Made by a program: the position numbers and the translations under genes
Notes under the pieces: generated by a model
Seen by the model: the letters and a program-made list of their open reading frames with translations, nothing else
Told to the model about the DNA's origin: nothing
Database searches by the model: none
Assembly: GCA_030038275.1 (NCBI GenBank)
Contig: JASHPG010000094.1
Location: 1 to 62,171 of the forward strand
Origin: Candidatus Acidiferrales bacterium
Lineage (GTDB): Bacteria > Acidobacteriota > Terriglobia > Acidiferrales > UBA7541
Reading direction: 5' to 3'
DNA: 62,171 bases
Shown: positions 15,961 through 25,157 of the stretch, piece by piece
Position numbering within the stretch: position 1 is the first letter of the stretch
Layout: every line of letters starts with the position of its first letter

Positions 15961-18614
15961 CCGCTGGCACAAAACTAGGATCGTACGAGATTCTCTCGCA
16001 ACTCGGCGTGGGAGGAATGGGAGAGGTCTATCGCGCCCGCGACACCAAGCTTGGCCGCGACGTAGCGATCAAGGTCCTGCCTGCAACCTTTGCGCGCGAT
16101 GCCGAGCGCATGGCCCGCTTCGAGCGCGAAGCGAAAGTCCTCGCGTCGCTGAACCATCCGAATATTGCCGCGATTTACGGATTCGAGGATTCCGGTGGAT
16201 TCCCCGCCCTTGTCATGGAGCTGGTCGAAGGCCCCACGCTCGCTGATCGCATTGCGTCCGGCCCAATTCCAATCGACGAGACGCTGCGGATCGCGCGCCA
16301 AATCGCCGACGCGCTCGAATACGCGCACGAGCATAGCGTCGTGCATCGCGACCTGAAGCCAGCGAACGTGAAGGTCACGAGCGAAGACGTGGTGAAGATT
16401 CTCGACTTCGGTTTGGCGAAAGCCATTGAGGGCGATGCGTGGTCGATGGACATCGGCAATTCGCCGACGCTCACCCGCATGGCAACGCAAGCGGGCGTGC
16501 TGCTCGGAACCGCTTCCTACATGTCGCCCGAGCAAGCGAAGGCGAAGCCAGTGGATCGCCGCGCGGATATTTGGGCTTTCGGCTGCGTGCTGTACGAGAT
16601 GCTCACCTGCAAGATGGCCTTCCGCGGCGAGAGCATCAGCGACACGTTGGCAGCGGTAATCAAGGAACAGCCGGATTGGTCGCTGCTTCCCAAAGATACG
16701 CCCGCGCATGTTCGTGTTCTCTTGCAGCGCTGCCTGCAAAAAGATCCGAAGCAGCGCCTCCGCGATATCGGCGATGCACGAATCGCCTTGGATGAGGTGC
16801 TGTCCGGAACCGCACCCCAAATGGCGCCGGCGCTTGCCGAACCGCCACCCGCATGGCGCCGCGCTCTGCCTTGGGTAGTTGCAGCCTGTCTCGCTGCGGT
16901 GATCGTAGCCGCCCTCGTGATCCCGAAAATCTTCGCGCCGCCTTCTCAATCGGCGATGCACTTCAGCGCCGTTACGAACTTCGCCGGTGTGCAGGCGCAG
17001 CCGGCGATTTCGCCCGACGGCCGCTCGGTCGCATTCGTCTCCGATCGCGACGGCAACTACAACATCTACGTCGGTCTCCTCAGTGGTGGCACGCTCATAC
17101 AAATCACCCACGACGCGAATTTCAAATCGCGGCCGGAGTGGTCGCCCGATGGCAGCACCATCGCCTACGCGCAGCTAAATCAATCGGGCCTGTGGGATAT
17201 ATGGGAAGCCCCGGCGCTTGGTGGAACCCCTCGGCGCGTCATTCTCAACGCGACCGATCCTGCCTGGTCGCCGGATGGAAAATCACTTGCCTACGTCAAT
17301 CTGACCGATGGCACGCTGTGGACTTCAGGAATCTACGGCGAAAATGCGCGAGAGCTTGTCACGAGGGATTTCTCGCGCTTCGAAATCACTGGCCGAGCTG
17401 CGGAACCGCGCTTCTCGCCCGATGGCCGCGAAATCGCTTTTCTCGTGCTCTCCGATGGCCCGTACGGAAATCTGGATGTTCTCGACCTGCAATCGGGGCA
17501 AATACGCGCCTTAACGAACGACCAGGCGCTGACCTTATCGCCCGTCTGGTCACCCGACGGGCGCTCGATCTATTTCGCCTCCAGCCGCGGTGGCACGCTC
17601 AACATCTGGGAAATTCCGGCTGAGGGCGGCGAACCTCGGCAGATCACCGAGGGCCAGGGAGACGATGCGCAACTCGACGTTTCTCCCGACGGCAAGCGCA
17701 TCGTGTTCTCCACCTGGCGCGAGAGCGTTCATCTCGCTCGATTGGACCTCATGGCAAAGCCGGGCGATCGGAGCTGGAAACCCCTTGGCGCCGATCCGGG
17801 CCGCAATCAGGTGGCGCCCGCTTACTCGCCCGATGGAAAGCATCTGGTCTATTTCTCGAACTTAAAGGGCGCTGAGAACGAGACCATCTGGGTCTCCGAC
17901 GCCGATGGCTCGAACGCCGTCCAACTGGTCCGGGACGACCGGGTCAACGTGTTTCCCTGCTGGACTTCGGATAGCCAGCACCTCGTCTATTGGTCGGAAA
18001 GGAAAAAGACATCGGGATTTGAGGGAGCGATCAGGATCGTCCCTCTATCCGGTGGAGCGCCCCAGACGATTGTGAAGGAACTCTCGGACCTTTTGCCTGA
18101 CGTCGCGCCGGATGGCCGGCTGCTCTTTCGCAACGCCAAAAATCAAGTGGAGATCTACGATCCGCGCAGCCATTCAGCAGAAACACATAACACCGCTCAC
18201 CCGAGCGACGGGTCCAAGCCTTTACGCTGGTCGCCCGACGGGCATTCGATCGCCTACGTCGTTCATGCCCGCACGGAAGGTGATCCGTCCGCTGGGCTCT
18301 GGGTGGAGGATTTCAAAAATCCCCCTCGCCAGGTTTTTCACGGCTGGGTTGACACCTACACAATTGGACCAGGTGGCGAGATCTACATCGTCCAAGGCGA
18401 ACCTGATCTGAACGGGATCATCTGGAAAGTCCGATGGGACGGCCAGGGTCTAACGCGTCTTTCCGCGATGCTGCCCATGGCCCATGACTATTACATCGAT
18501 CCTGTCCTGAATCCTCAGGATCATTTGACCGCATCTCCCGATGGCCGCTACCTGGCCGCCGGGCACCTGGCGATACTCGCGGCCAACATCGGCATGATCC
18601 AAAACGTTCATTAG
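15954..18614 (+). CDS. Membrane Ser/Thr protein kinase with TolB-like propeller (second copy)
   Basis: About 886 residues from TTG 15954 (GAGGG six bases upstream). TTG 15903 would extend it into repeat sequence with no homology to the paralogue, and no ATG is available, so the start is uncertain. Kinase motifs are intact: QLGVGGMGEVYRARD, VAIK, VVHRDLKPANVKV, KILDFGLAK, YMSPEQAK. The glycine-loop to HRD spacing is normal, unlike the first copy. A transmembrane helix (ALPWVVAACLAAVIVAALVI) precedes a propeller with repeated SPDGRSVAFVSDRDG, WSPDG and DVSPDGKRIVFS units. It is strongly similar to the preceding kinase and probably arose by tandem duplication. Unusual Cys in the kinase (LTCKMAF) replaces the Gly of the first copy. 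Confidence 0.88.
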   Translation: MLTAGTKLGSYEILSQLGVGGMGEVYRARDTKLGRDVAIKVLPATFARDAERMARFEREAKVLASLNHPNIAAIYGFEDSGGFPALVMELVEGPTLADRIASGPIPIDETLRIARQIADALEYAHEHSVVHRDLKPANVKVTSEDVVKILDFGLAKAIEGDAWSMDIGNSPTLTRMATQAGVLLGTASYMSPEQAKAKPVDRRADIWAFGCVLYEMLTCKMAFRGESISDTLAAVIKEQPDWSLLPKDTPAHVRVLLQRCLQKDPKQRLRDIGDARIALDEVLSGTAPQMAPALAEPPPAWRRALPWVVAACLAAVIVAALVIPKIFAPPSQSAMHFSAVTNFAGVQAQPAISPDGRSVAFVSDRDGNYNIYVGLLSGGTLIQITHDANFKSRPEWSPDGSTIAYAQLNQSGLWDIWEAPALGGTPRRVILNATDPAWSPDGKSLAYVNLTDGTLWTSGIYGENARELVTRDFSRFEITGRAAEPRFSPDGREIAFLVLSDGPYGNLDVLDLQSGQIRALTNDQALTLSPVWSPDGRSIYFASSRGGTLNIWEIPAEGGEPRQITEGQGDDAQLDVSPDGKRIVFSTWRESVHLARLDLMAKPGDRSWKPLGADPGRNQVAPAYSPDGKHLVYFSNLKGAENETIWVSDADGSNAVQLVRDDRVNVFPCWTSDSQHLVYWSERKKTSGFEGAIRIVPLSGGAPQTIVKELSDLLPDVAPDGRLLFRNAKNQVEIYDPRSHSAETHNTAHPSDGSKPLRWSPDGHSIAYVVHARTEGDPSAGLWVEDFKNPPRQVFHGWVDTYTIGPGGEIYIVQGEPDLNGIIWKVRWDGQGLTRLSAMLPMAHDYYIDPVLNPQDHLTASPDGRYLAAGHLAILAANIGMIQNVH

Positions 18615-18649
18615 CACTCGCGCGGCTGCGGCAATTCTCGCGGTGAGTT

Positions 18650-21052
18650 TTAGCGTGTAGTGGCTGCGGCGGGCAGCGCGGGAGTCGCGGGCGCGGGCTG
18701 CGCGCTGGCTTTGCGCCCATTCCGCGCTGGCGCTGAAATTGGCGATGGTTTTGGCGCCGCGTTTGGCGAAGCGCCCGGCGCGGGCGGCTGCGGCGCGGAG
18801 GGCTGCCTTATGCCTTGCTCGGACTCGTCCGCGGGAGGCGCGGTATCCGGCGTATCCACTTCTTCCACGTGCCCCGGCGCTTCCTGCTCCAGCGGCGTGA
18901 CGCCCTGGAATTGATCCACCGGTTTTCCAGCCAGCGCCTTCTGCATGAACTCCAGCCAGATCGGCAGCGCCGCGCGCGCGCCCGTTTCCTTGTCGCCAAG
19001 TGAAATCGCGGGATTGTCGTTTCCCACCCACACGCCGCACGTGATCCGCGGCGTGAAGCCGATGTACCAAGCGTCGGTAAATGAGTTCGTCGTGCCGGTT
19101 TTGCCACCCGAAGGCCGCCCCAGCGCCTTGGCGCGCACGCCCGTGCCGAGATTCACCACGTCCTCGAGCATCGCCACCATCGTGTGCGCCACGTCCGGCG
19201 GCAGCACGTCGGTTACTTTCGGCCTGTCTTCTTCGAGCAGCGCGCCGTCGTAGGTGCTGACGCGCCGAATCTCCGTCGGCTGAATGTGGATGCCGTCGTC
19301 CGGGAACACGCTGAATGCCGACGTGTGCTCGATCAGCGTCAAATCCGCCGCGCCCAGCGCCAGTGGCAGATACGGAGGCAGGGGACTGGTGATGCCGAAT
19401 TTGCGCGCCAGATCGATCACGTTCTCGATGCCCACGTGGTCGAGCAGCTTTACCGCCGGCACGTTGCGCGAATCGGCCAGCGCGCGCCGCAGCGTGATTC
19501 GCCCTTCGAACTTGTTGTCGTAATTGTGCGGTGAATAGGCGATATCGCCCACGTGATACGTCACCGGCTCGTCGAGCACTGTATCGAATGGAGATGCGCC
19601 CTGCAGCATCGCCTCGCTGTACACGTACACCTTGAACGAGCTGCCCGTCTGCCGCATCGCCTGCGTGGCGCGGTTGAATTTCGATTGCGCGAAGCTGTAG
19701 CCGCCGACCATCGCCTTGATTTCGCCCGTCGCGTTGTCGACCGCAATGAGCGCCGCCTGCGCCGCGGGCACCTGTTCGAGCTGCACTTTCGCACTGTCGC
19801 CGGAAATTTCCTCGATTTGGACGTTCACCAGGTCGCCCGCCTTCAGAATCTCCTCGGGAGACTTGTGCTGCGTCCACGCCATGTCCGCCGGAGTCAGCTT
19901 CGCGCGATAGCGCCCGATTCTAATCTCCGCGTACGCATTAGAAACGGCGGTCACCAACCCTGTGACGTATTCGCCCTTCTCGATCGGGCCGTCCCAATCG
20001 TCGCTATGATATTTCGCGAGCGTGCCCAGGTGGTCGCGAAAGATGTTGGGCAGGTTGCCGCGCCAGCCGTGCCGCCGGTCGTATTCGTGCAAGCCGTCGC
20101 GAACGGCCTGATCGGCGGCGCGCTGCATGTCCACATTCAGCGTGGTATAGACGCGCAGTCCTTGTTCGTGAACGGCTGCCGTACCGTACGTGTGTTCCAG
20201 GTATTCGCGGATGTCCTCGATGAAATATGGAGCCAGATTGTCGCGCAGCGGTTCGATGTGCAGCCCGAGCGGCTGCTTGCGCGCTGCTTCCTCTTGCGCG
20301 CGCGTGATTCTGCCGTCTCGCCGCATCAGGTAGAGCACCAGATTACGGCGCGTCAGCGCGCGCTCCGGATGATTTACCGGCGAATAATACGGCCCGCGAA
20401 TGATGGCCGCCAGCAGCGCCGCTTCCGTCAGATCGATCTGGCTCAGCGGCTTATCGAAATAGTATTCGGACGCGGCCTCGAACCCGTAATTTCCCGAGCC
20501 GAGGTAAATCTGGTTGCAATACATCGTGAAAATCTGCGCTTTGGTGTAGTGCCGCTCGATTTCGAGCGCCAGGATCGTCTCCTGAATCTTGCGCCGCATC
20601 GAGCGGTCCGCGCGGTTCAGGAAAAGCCCGCCGGCAAGCTGCATCGTCAGCGTCGAAGCGCCTTCCACCGGACGCCGCGCCAGCGCGTCTTTCCATGCCG
20701 ATTCCAGCACGCGCGGAAAATCCACGCCCCAGTGCTGCTCGAAGTGCTGGTCCTCGGTGCTGATGATTGCTTCGCGCAGGATCGCGGGAATCTGGTCGTA
20801 GGTCAGCAGGATACGCCGCTGCAGGCTGAAAGTGCCGATCAACGATCCATCGTCGGCGAAAAGCTGCGTTTCCGTGATCGGCCGGTAATTTTCGAGCGCG
20901 TGAATTTCCGGCAGGTCGCTCGAATAGACGAACAGCAGCCCCGCGGCCGCTCCGATTCCGATGGCGCACAGCACCAAAAATCCGAAGACGAGCCGGCCAA
21001 AGAGAGTCGTGTCCCCGATTCTCATGGTCGCGCGGTAAAAGCGGTCCGCCAT
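18650..21052 (-). CDS. mrcA: Class A penicillin-binding protein 1A (glycosyltransferase/transpeptidase)
   Basis: 800 residues. One N-terminal membrane helix (about 19-43). The GT51 glycosyltransferase domain has EDQHFEQHWGVD with catalytic Glu100, and then GASTLTMQLAGGLFLNR and KIQETILALEIER. The transpeptidase domain has the SxxK motif at Ser471-Lys474 (TGSSFKVY), SRN at 528-530 and KTG at 651-653. The C-terminal 90 or so residues are low-complexity, rich in Pro and Ala, and probably disordered periplasmic tail. It builds and cross-links peptidoglycan. The gene converges with the kinase (35-base gap, no clear terminator). Confidence 0.93.
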   Translation of the reverse strand: MADRFYRATMRIGDTTLFGRLVFGFLVLCAIGIGAAAGLLFVYSSDLPEIHALENYRPITETQLFADDGSLIGTFSLQRRILLTYDQIPAILREAIISTEDQHFEQHWGVDFPRVLESAWKDALARRPVEGASTLTMQLAGGLFLNRADRSMRRKIQETILALEIERHYTKAQIFTMYCNQIYLGSGNYGFEAASEYYFDKPLSQIDLTEAALLAAIIRGPYYSPVNHPERALTRRNLVLYLMRRDGRITRAQEEAARKQPLGLHIEPLRDNLAPYFIEDIREYLEHTYGTAAVHEQGLRVYTTLNVDMQRAADQAVRDGLHEYDRRHGWRGNLPNIFRDHLGTLAKYHSDDWDGPIEKGEYVTGLVTAVSNAYAEIRIGRYRAKLTPADMAWTQHKSPEEILKAGDLVNVQIEEISGDSAKVQLEQVPAAQAALIAVDNATGEIKAMVGGYSFAQSKFNRATQAMRQTGSSFKVYVYSEAMLQGASPFDTVLDEPVTYHVGDIAYSPHNYDNKFEGRITLRRALADSRNVPAVKLLDHVGIENVIDLARKFGITSPLPPYLPLALGAADLTLIEHTSAFSVFPDDGIHIQPTEIRRVSTYDGALLEEDRPKVTDVLPPDVAHTMVAMLEDVVNLGTGVRAKALGRPSGGKTGTTNSFTDAWYIGFTPRITCGVWVGNDNPAISLGDKETGARAALPIWLEFMQKALAGKPVDQFQGVTPLEQEAPGHVEEVDTPDTAPPADESEQGIRQPSAPQPPAPGASPNAAPKPSPISAPARNGRKASAQPAPATPALPAAATTR

Positions 21053-21158
21053 CGTGCCAGTATTTTAACGCATCGCTGCGTAGCAGGCAGGACGAACCAC
21101 GCAGCCGATTTCCACGAGCCGAAGGTTTGAAACGAAGCGCCGCCGCTCGTACAGAAGA

Positions 21159-23177
21159 CTACTGCTGCAAGAGAATTGACACTGTTCCGTCAGTGATGTT
21201 CGCGACAGCTAAATCGAGCTTCCCGTCGCCGTTAAAGTCGGCCGCCACGATTTCGTACGGTCCTTGTCCTACCGCGTAAGGCGAACCTACTGCTTCGGTA
21301 AACGTGCCATCGCCGTTTCCCAAAAGGAGAGTCACGGTGTTGTCGCCATAATTCGCAATCGCAAGATCGAGTTTTCCATCGTTATTGAAATCGCCTGCAA
21401 CAATAGCTTCTGGGGTGTTGCCAACCGGAATTGGCGAGCTTGATGCTGGTGTGAACGTACCGTCACCATTTCCGAGAAGCACGGTGACGGTATTTGTGGT
21501 GTTGTTGCAGACGGCGATGTCCAGCTTGCCGTCGCCATTGAAATCGGCTACGACCACCCCATAGCCATTGGTGTCGGCGGGCGCTGGCGGAGCCTGGGTA
21601 AATGTCCCATCACCATTGCCGAGCAAAACATTTGCGCCGTCCACGGTCAAATCGAGTTTTCCGTCGCCGTTGAAGTCTCCTGCCGCCGATGAGTTGCCCT
21701 CGATTCTTAAGTTTGCATTCTGCGGAACCTCGTTGAACGCCCCTTCTCCACTGCCCAGCAGCACCACGGGCGAGCTGCCACTTGGGAAATTTACCGCGAC
21801 TAAATCAAGGTTTCCGTCCGAATTAAAATCTCCAGCTGTCAGTGAATTTGTATACATCCCGCTGGTATTTGCGAGCGTATTAGAGGAGCCGAACGTGCCA
21901 TTCCCGTTTCCAAAAAAGATTGCCGCAGCCTCATCCTGGAAGAGGCCGACAGCCAATCCGGTATGTCCGCTGTGGTTGAAATCTCCTGTGGCTATGCCGT
22001 TGAGATCCGGAGATCCTGCGTCGGCATACGGCGGACTGGGGACGTTTAATGGCGATCCCGGCGCGGTGGCGAACGTCCCGTTGCCATTGCCAAGGTAAAC
22101 GTAAACTTTTATGCTTCCTGCGACGGCAATGTCCGCGTTTCCGTCTTCATTGAAGTCGCTGGCGGCTAGCCCGGACGGCGAGTAAACTTGCAGCGGCGAA
22201 TTTGGTGCGTTCGCAAACGAGACCGTCACCTCAGGCGCACCGGCCTGAAAATAGACAATGTTGGACTGCCCGCCGCCCGGTCCCGGATTCGCCACCGTGA
22301 TTGCAGCCGTAGTCGCGTTCGCCACGTCGCTCGCTGGAACTGCGGCGCTGAGATGCTCGTTGTCAACGTATGTTGTTGTCAGCGGTTTCCCATTGAAATC
22401 GACCGTTGCTCCGGGGCCGAATCCTGTACCGCTTACGCTAAGGGTGAAGGCTGAGCTCCCGGGCGAGACCGCCGTGGGCACAAGAGGCTGATTCAAGAAC
22501 GGAACCGAATTTCCAGCCAGAGCCGACGGGTAAATCTCGATGCTCAAAAACCCGTCGGCTGCAGCCGCACCCGTCGCGTCTGTAACAGTCGCTTCGAAAT
22601 ACCATGTCCCCCCGCCCGTTGGGGTACCGCTGACGGCCCCCGTTGCCGGATCGAGCGTTAAACCATTTGGAACCGCTCCGCCCACTTCCCAGCCGGTGTC
22701 GATAGGCCCGTCGTAAACGCTCCATTGATACGGAGGCGTACCGCCCATAACCGAAATCGATTCGTTATAGGGAGCGCCAACCGTTCCGTTGGGCAGGCTC
22801 TGATTGATCGGAATTTGCAGGTACGGGTTCACTGTGATTTGCACGGACGCGCTTTCCATCGGGTCAGCCACGGAAGTCGCTGCGATGGTTACTTGCTGCG
22901 CGCTGCTAAGAACGGGCGAGGGGGGAGTGTATGTGACAGAGGGGCCGGCGTCGCTGCTCAACAACCCCGGCCCAGACAACGCCCAGGTCACGCCCTTGTT
23001 GAAGCGATCGTTCGCCACTGTGGCACCGATCGAAACCGTCTCGCCCTGATCGATGGCCTGAGATGAGGAAGGCGAGAGCGTGACTGAGATCGGCGGTGCG
23101 GAATTCGAGCATCCTCCTGCAAACGCCGCCACTCCTACAACCACAGACGCCGCGACCCAGGACGTTATCCTGAACAT
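21159..23177 (-). CDS. Exported lipoprotein with Ig-like/putative IPT and FG-GAP (VCBS) repeats
   Basis: 672 residues from ATG 23177, chosen because GAGAGG lies five bases upstream; TTG 23189 is the alternative. The signal peptide ends in a lipobox (AFAGGCS), so the protein should be lipidated. Residues about 30-130 and 130-225 look like Ig-like/putative-Ig domains (PYNESISVMGGTPPYQWS), about 235-320 like an IPT/TIG fold, and the rest holds at least six FG-GAP/VCBS repeats of the form ADFNGDGKLDLAVAN...VTVLLGNGDGTF. Such repeats bind calcium through DxNxDGxxD loops and build a beta-propeller. Probable surface or adhesion role; no enzyme motif is visible. Confidence 0.87.
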   Translation of the reverse strand: MFRITSWVAASVVVGVAAFAGGCSNSAPPISVTLSPSSSQAIDQGETVSIGATVANDRFNKGVTWALSGPGLLSSDAGPSVTYTPPSPVLSSAQQVTIAATSVADPMESASVQITVNPYLQIPINQSLPNGTVGAPYNESISVMGGTPPYQWSVYDGPIDTGWEVGGAVPNGLTLDPATGAVSGTPTGGGTWYFEATVTDATGAAAADGFLSIEIYPSALAGNSVPFLNQPLVPTAVSPGSSAFTLSVSGTGFGPGATVDFNGKPLTTTYVDNEHLSAAVPASDVANATTAAITVANPGPGGGQSNIVYFQAGAPEVTVSFANAPNSPLQVYSPSGLAASDFNEDGNADIAVAGSIKVYVYLGNGNGTFATAPGSPLNVPSPPYADAGSPDLNGIATGDFNHSGHTGLAVGLFQDEAAAIFFGNGNGTFGSSNTLANTSGMYTNSLTAGDFNSDGNLDLVAVNFPSGSSPVVLLGSGEGAFNEVPQNANLRIEGNSSAAGDFNGDGKLDLTVDGANVLLGNGDGTFTQAPPAPADTNGYGVVVADFNGDGKLDIAVCNNTTNTVTVLLGNGDGTFTPASSSPIPVGNTPEAIVAGDFNNDGKLDLAIANYGDNTVTLLLGNGDGTFTEAVGSPYAVGQGPYEIVAADFNGDGKLDLAVANITDGTVSILLQQ

Positions 23178-23611
23178 CGAGCCTCTCAAATTATTATTAC
23201 TGAGGAACGTTGACGTTGGGTATCTTAGCGTCCTTAGCTGCTGGAGTCAATCGGCAAAATCTCTTCAGAATTCGTCCTGGTGTTTGCGCTGAGTGTGTCG
23301 CGCCAAGCCGCGCAGAAACCGATCGATTCACCCGTCCCTCAACTGTACTTCTGACCAGTAGAAACCTGTACCTTGGATCTTGCTACGGTCGATCTGTGGT
23401 CGTGTGCAGAGCGCAAACGTGCCTCGCCGAAGCGGCTGACGGCAGCCGCAGGGAGGACTTCGCCCCGCGAAATCGCGTTCTCTGCGCCTCTGTGACTCCG
23501 CGCCTTCGGGCGGCGCGATTTTTGCCCGCTCGCGTCGGCGATATACCCGAGCCCCATAACGCTGCGCTCCTTGAAGTCGCTACCCGAGACGCCGGACGAG
23601 TAGAAATGCGC

Positions 23612-23633
23612 GTAAGTAATAGAAAACAAACGG
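23612..23633 (+). repeat. 22-base direct repeat, copy 1 (copy 2 at 23738-23759)
   Basis: The motif GTAAGTRATAGAAAACAAAC plus GG occurs at 23612-23633 and at 23738-23759, 126 bases apart, with one difference (A or G at the seventh base). The surrounding sequence differs. Confidence 0.7.
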
Positions 23634-23702
23634 CTGCTCATCTGCCTGCCCGAGACACTTCATGTCAGCCAAGTCACGGCTCACGTGCCCGAAATCGCGC
23701 CG

Positions 23703-23795
23703 CAAAGGGCGGAACACGCAATCAACCTTGGAGACATGTAAGTGATAGAAAACAAACGGATCTCCAAAATCAAAGGGCGGAACGTCCCGGTGCAT
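23703..23795 (+). repeat. Compound dispersed repeat, copy A (copy B at 43077-43168)
   Basis: CAAAGGGCGGAAC (23703) is followed by AATCAACCTTG (23720) and, 68 bases from the first motif, by a 30-base block 23766-23795 beginning AAAATCAAAGGGCGGAAC and ending GTCCCGGTGCAT. Copy B has the same order and nearly the same spacing (67 bases), with one mismatch in the 30-base block. Confidence 0.75.
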
Positions 23796-23894
23796 CTATT
23801 TTTCGTGTTTTTTGGCCGGAATCCGCAACCGAGAGAGCCACTATCGCCGGCAAGAACTACTCAACAGCGAACAGCCGGAGGCCACCCGATCGGT

Positions 23895-25010
23895 TCACTT
23901 GATGCCCAGCAGCTTGCAGGCATTCTTGAAATAAATGGCCTCGCGGTCGGCGCGGGACAAATCGAGCGCATCGATGGCGCGAATGGTCTCGCGGATGTAC
24001 ATGGGACCGCCTTCGGGGTCGAACGGCGCATCGGACGCGAACAGCACGTGCCCGATGCCGTAGAAGCTCAGGGCGCATTCGAGCGCGGATTTCGAGCCGA
24101 ACGTGGCCGTATCGGCGTAGAAAGATTTCTGGAAATATTCCAGGTGCGGCCGCTTCAGCTCCTTCAGCAGCCCGGAGTAGTCCGTGTCCGACGTGCGCTT
24201 GCCGAGCTGATCCCATCCAGCGCCGACGCGCCCTTCGAAAAAGGGCACCATTCCGCCCGCGTGGTGGATGACGAATTTCAGGCCGGGCATTTCGTCGAGC
24301 ATCTTCGAGAAAACGATGCGCGCCTGCACCGCGCTCGATTCGTACGGCCAGCCGAACGTCCACCAGATTTCATAAATCGACTTCTGCTCCGTCGAAAAAT
24401 CGGGAATATTCGCGGTGCGCGCGGGATGGATCCAGATCGCTTTCCCGAGCTTTTCCATTTCCTGAAATACGGGACGAAATTCCGGCGCGTCCAGCGATTT
24501 GCCGGAAACGTTCGCGGGAATCTGAATGCCGCACGCGCAAAGTTGATTGATGGCCCGGCGCGCTTCCGCTACGGCGCTTTCCGGATCGCGCATCGGCACC
24601 GCAGCCAGGAAGCTCGGGAAGCGGTCGGGATATTCCTCGCAAAGCTCGGCCATGCCGTCGTTGCCCAGGCGCGCCAGTTCGCGCCAGTCCGCGGGCGAGC
24701 CGGCGGCATCCGGCGGCGGCGACGCGAGCGAAAGAATCTGCTGGTAGCCGGGAAATTTATCCATCACCTGGAAGCGCACGTCGAGATTGGTCATCATCGG
24801 GACGGCTTCGCTGCGGCGGTGCATGTCGCGCATATTCCCGGTGACGCTCAGCAGCTTGTCGTGAAACGCTTTCGGCCAGATGTGGGTGAAGATATCGATC
24901 TTGCGAATGGCGTTCTTGCTCGCCGCGCCGTTGAGGCTCGGCCTCGATTTCGCGGTAGGACGCTTGCTCACGCGCGGTTTCGATTGCGTTTTCTTCGTTC
25001 GTCCTGGCAT
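23895..25010 (-). CDS. Amidohydrolase family 2 (ACMSD-like)
   Basis: 371 residues. A basic N-terminal extension of about 35 residues (Lys/Arg/Ser-rich) precedes the barrel, which opens with RKIDIFTHIWPKAFHDKLL. ACMSD has two metal histidines in this position (DIHSH type); here the first is Phe and only THIW remains. Later elements are conserved: GKAIWIHPART, LKFVIHHAGGMVPFFEGR, HVLFASDAPFDPEGGP. The family includes 2-amino-3-carboxymuconate semialdehyde decarboxylase and gamma-resorcylate decarboxylase, mostly acting on aromatic ring-derived acids. It is the last of a minus-strand run with an SDR and a carotenoid-oxygenase-like protein, so a step in aromatic catabolism is likely; substrate unknown. 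Confidence 0.82.
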   Translation of the reverse strand: MPGRTKKTQSKPRVSKRPTAKSRPSLNGAASKNAIRKIDIFTHIWPKAFHDKLLSVTGNMRDMHRRSEAVPMMTNLDVRFQVMDKFPGYQQILSLASPPPDAAGSPADWRELARLGNDGMAELCEEYPDRFPSFLAAVPMRDPESAVAEARRAINQLCACGIQIPANVSGKSLDAPEFRPVFQEMEKLGKAIWIHPARTANIPDFSTEQKSIYEIWWTFGWPYESSAVQARIVFSKMLDEMPGLKFVIHHAGGMVPFFEGRVGAGWDQLGKRTSDTDYSGLLKELKRPHLEYFQKSFYADTATFGSKSALECALSFYGIGHVLFASDAPFDPEGGPMYIRETIRAIDALDLSRADREAIYFKNACKLLGIK

Positions 25011-25157
25011 GTGAATTCCACCCCCTCGATCGCGACTCGATTGTTGAAAACCTGCGCCGGCCTACGGGCCAACGCTAGACGAAGAGACCTTAATGTAGCG
25101 CCGCGCCCGCCTGCCGTTCTGCGGGCAGTCTTCAGCGCGGCATCGGCCTTGCTCGTC

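Larger units (their letters stand above)
23178..23894. other. 717-base gene-free region with direct repeats
   Basis: ORFs here are low-complexity and unlike any family. Two kinds of repeat are present: a 22-base direct repeat at 23612 and 23738, and the compound element 23703-23795 that recurs near 43.1 kb. The part 23390-23560 is GC-rich and without recognisable signals. Confidence 0.5.

Noticed and set aside
19553-21130. 525-codon plus-strand frame
   Set aside because: Antisense to the PBP1A gene, whose catalytic motifs are all present.
23210-23902. 230-codon plus-strand frame
   Set aside because: Covers the repeat region, Arg-rich and without homologous pattern; treated as non-coding.
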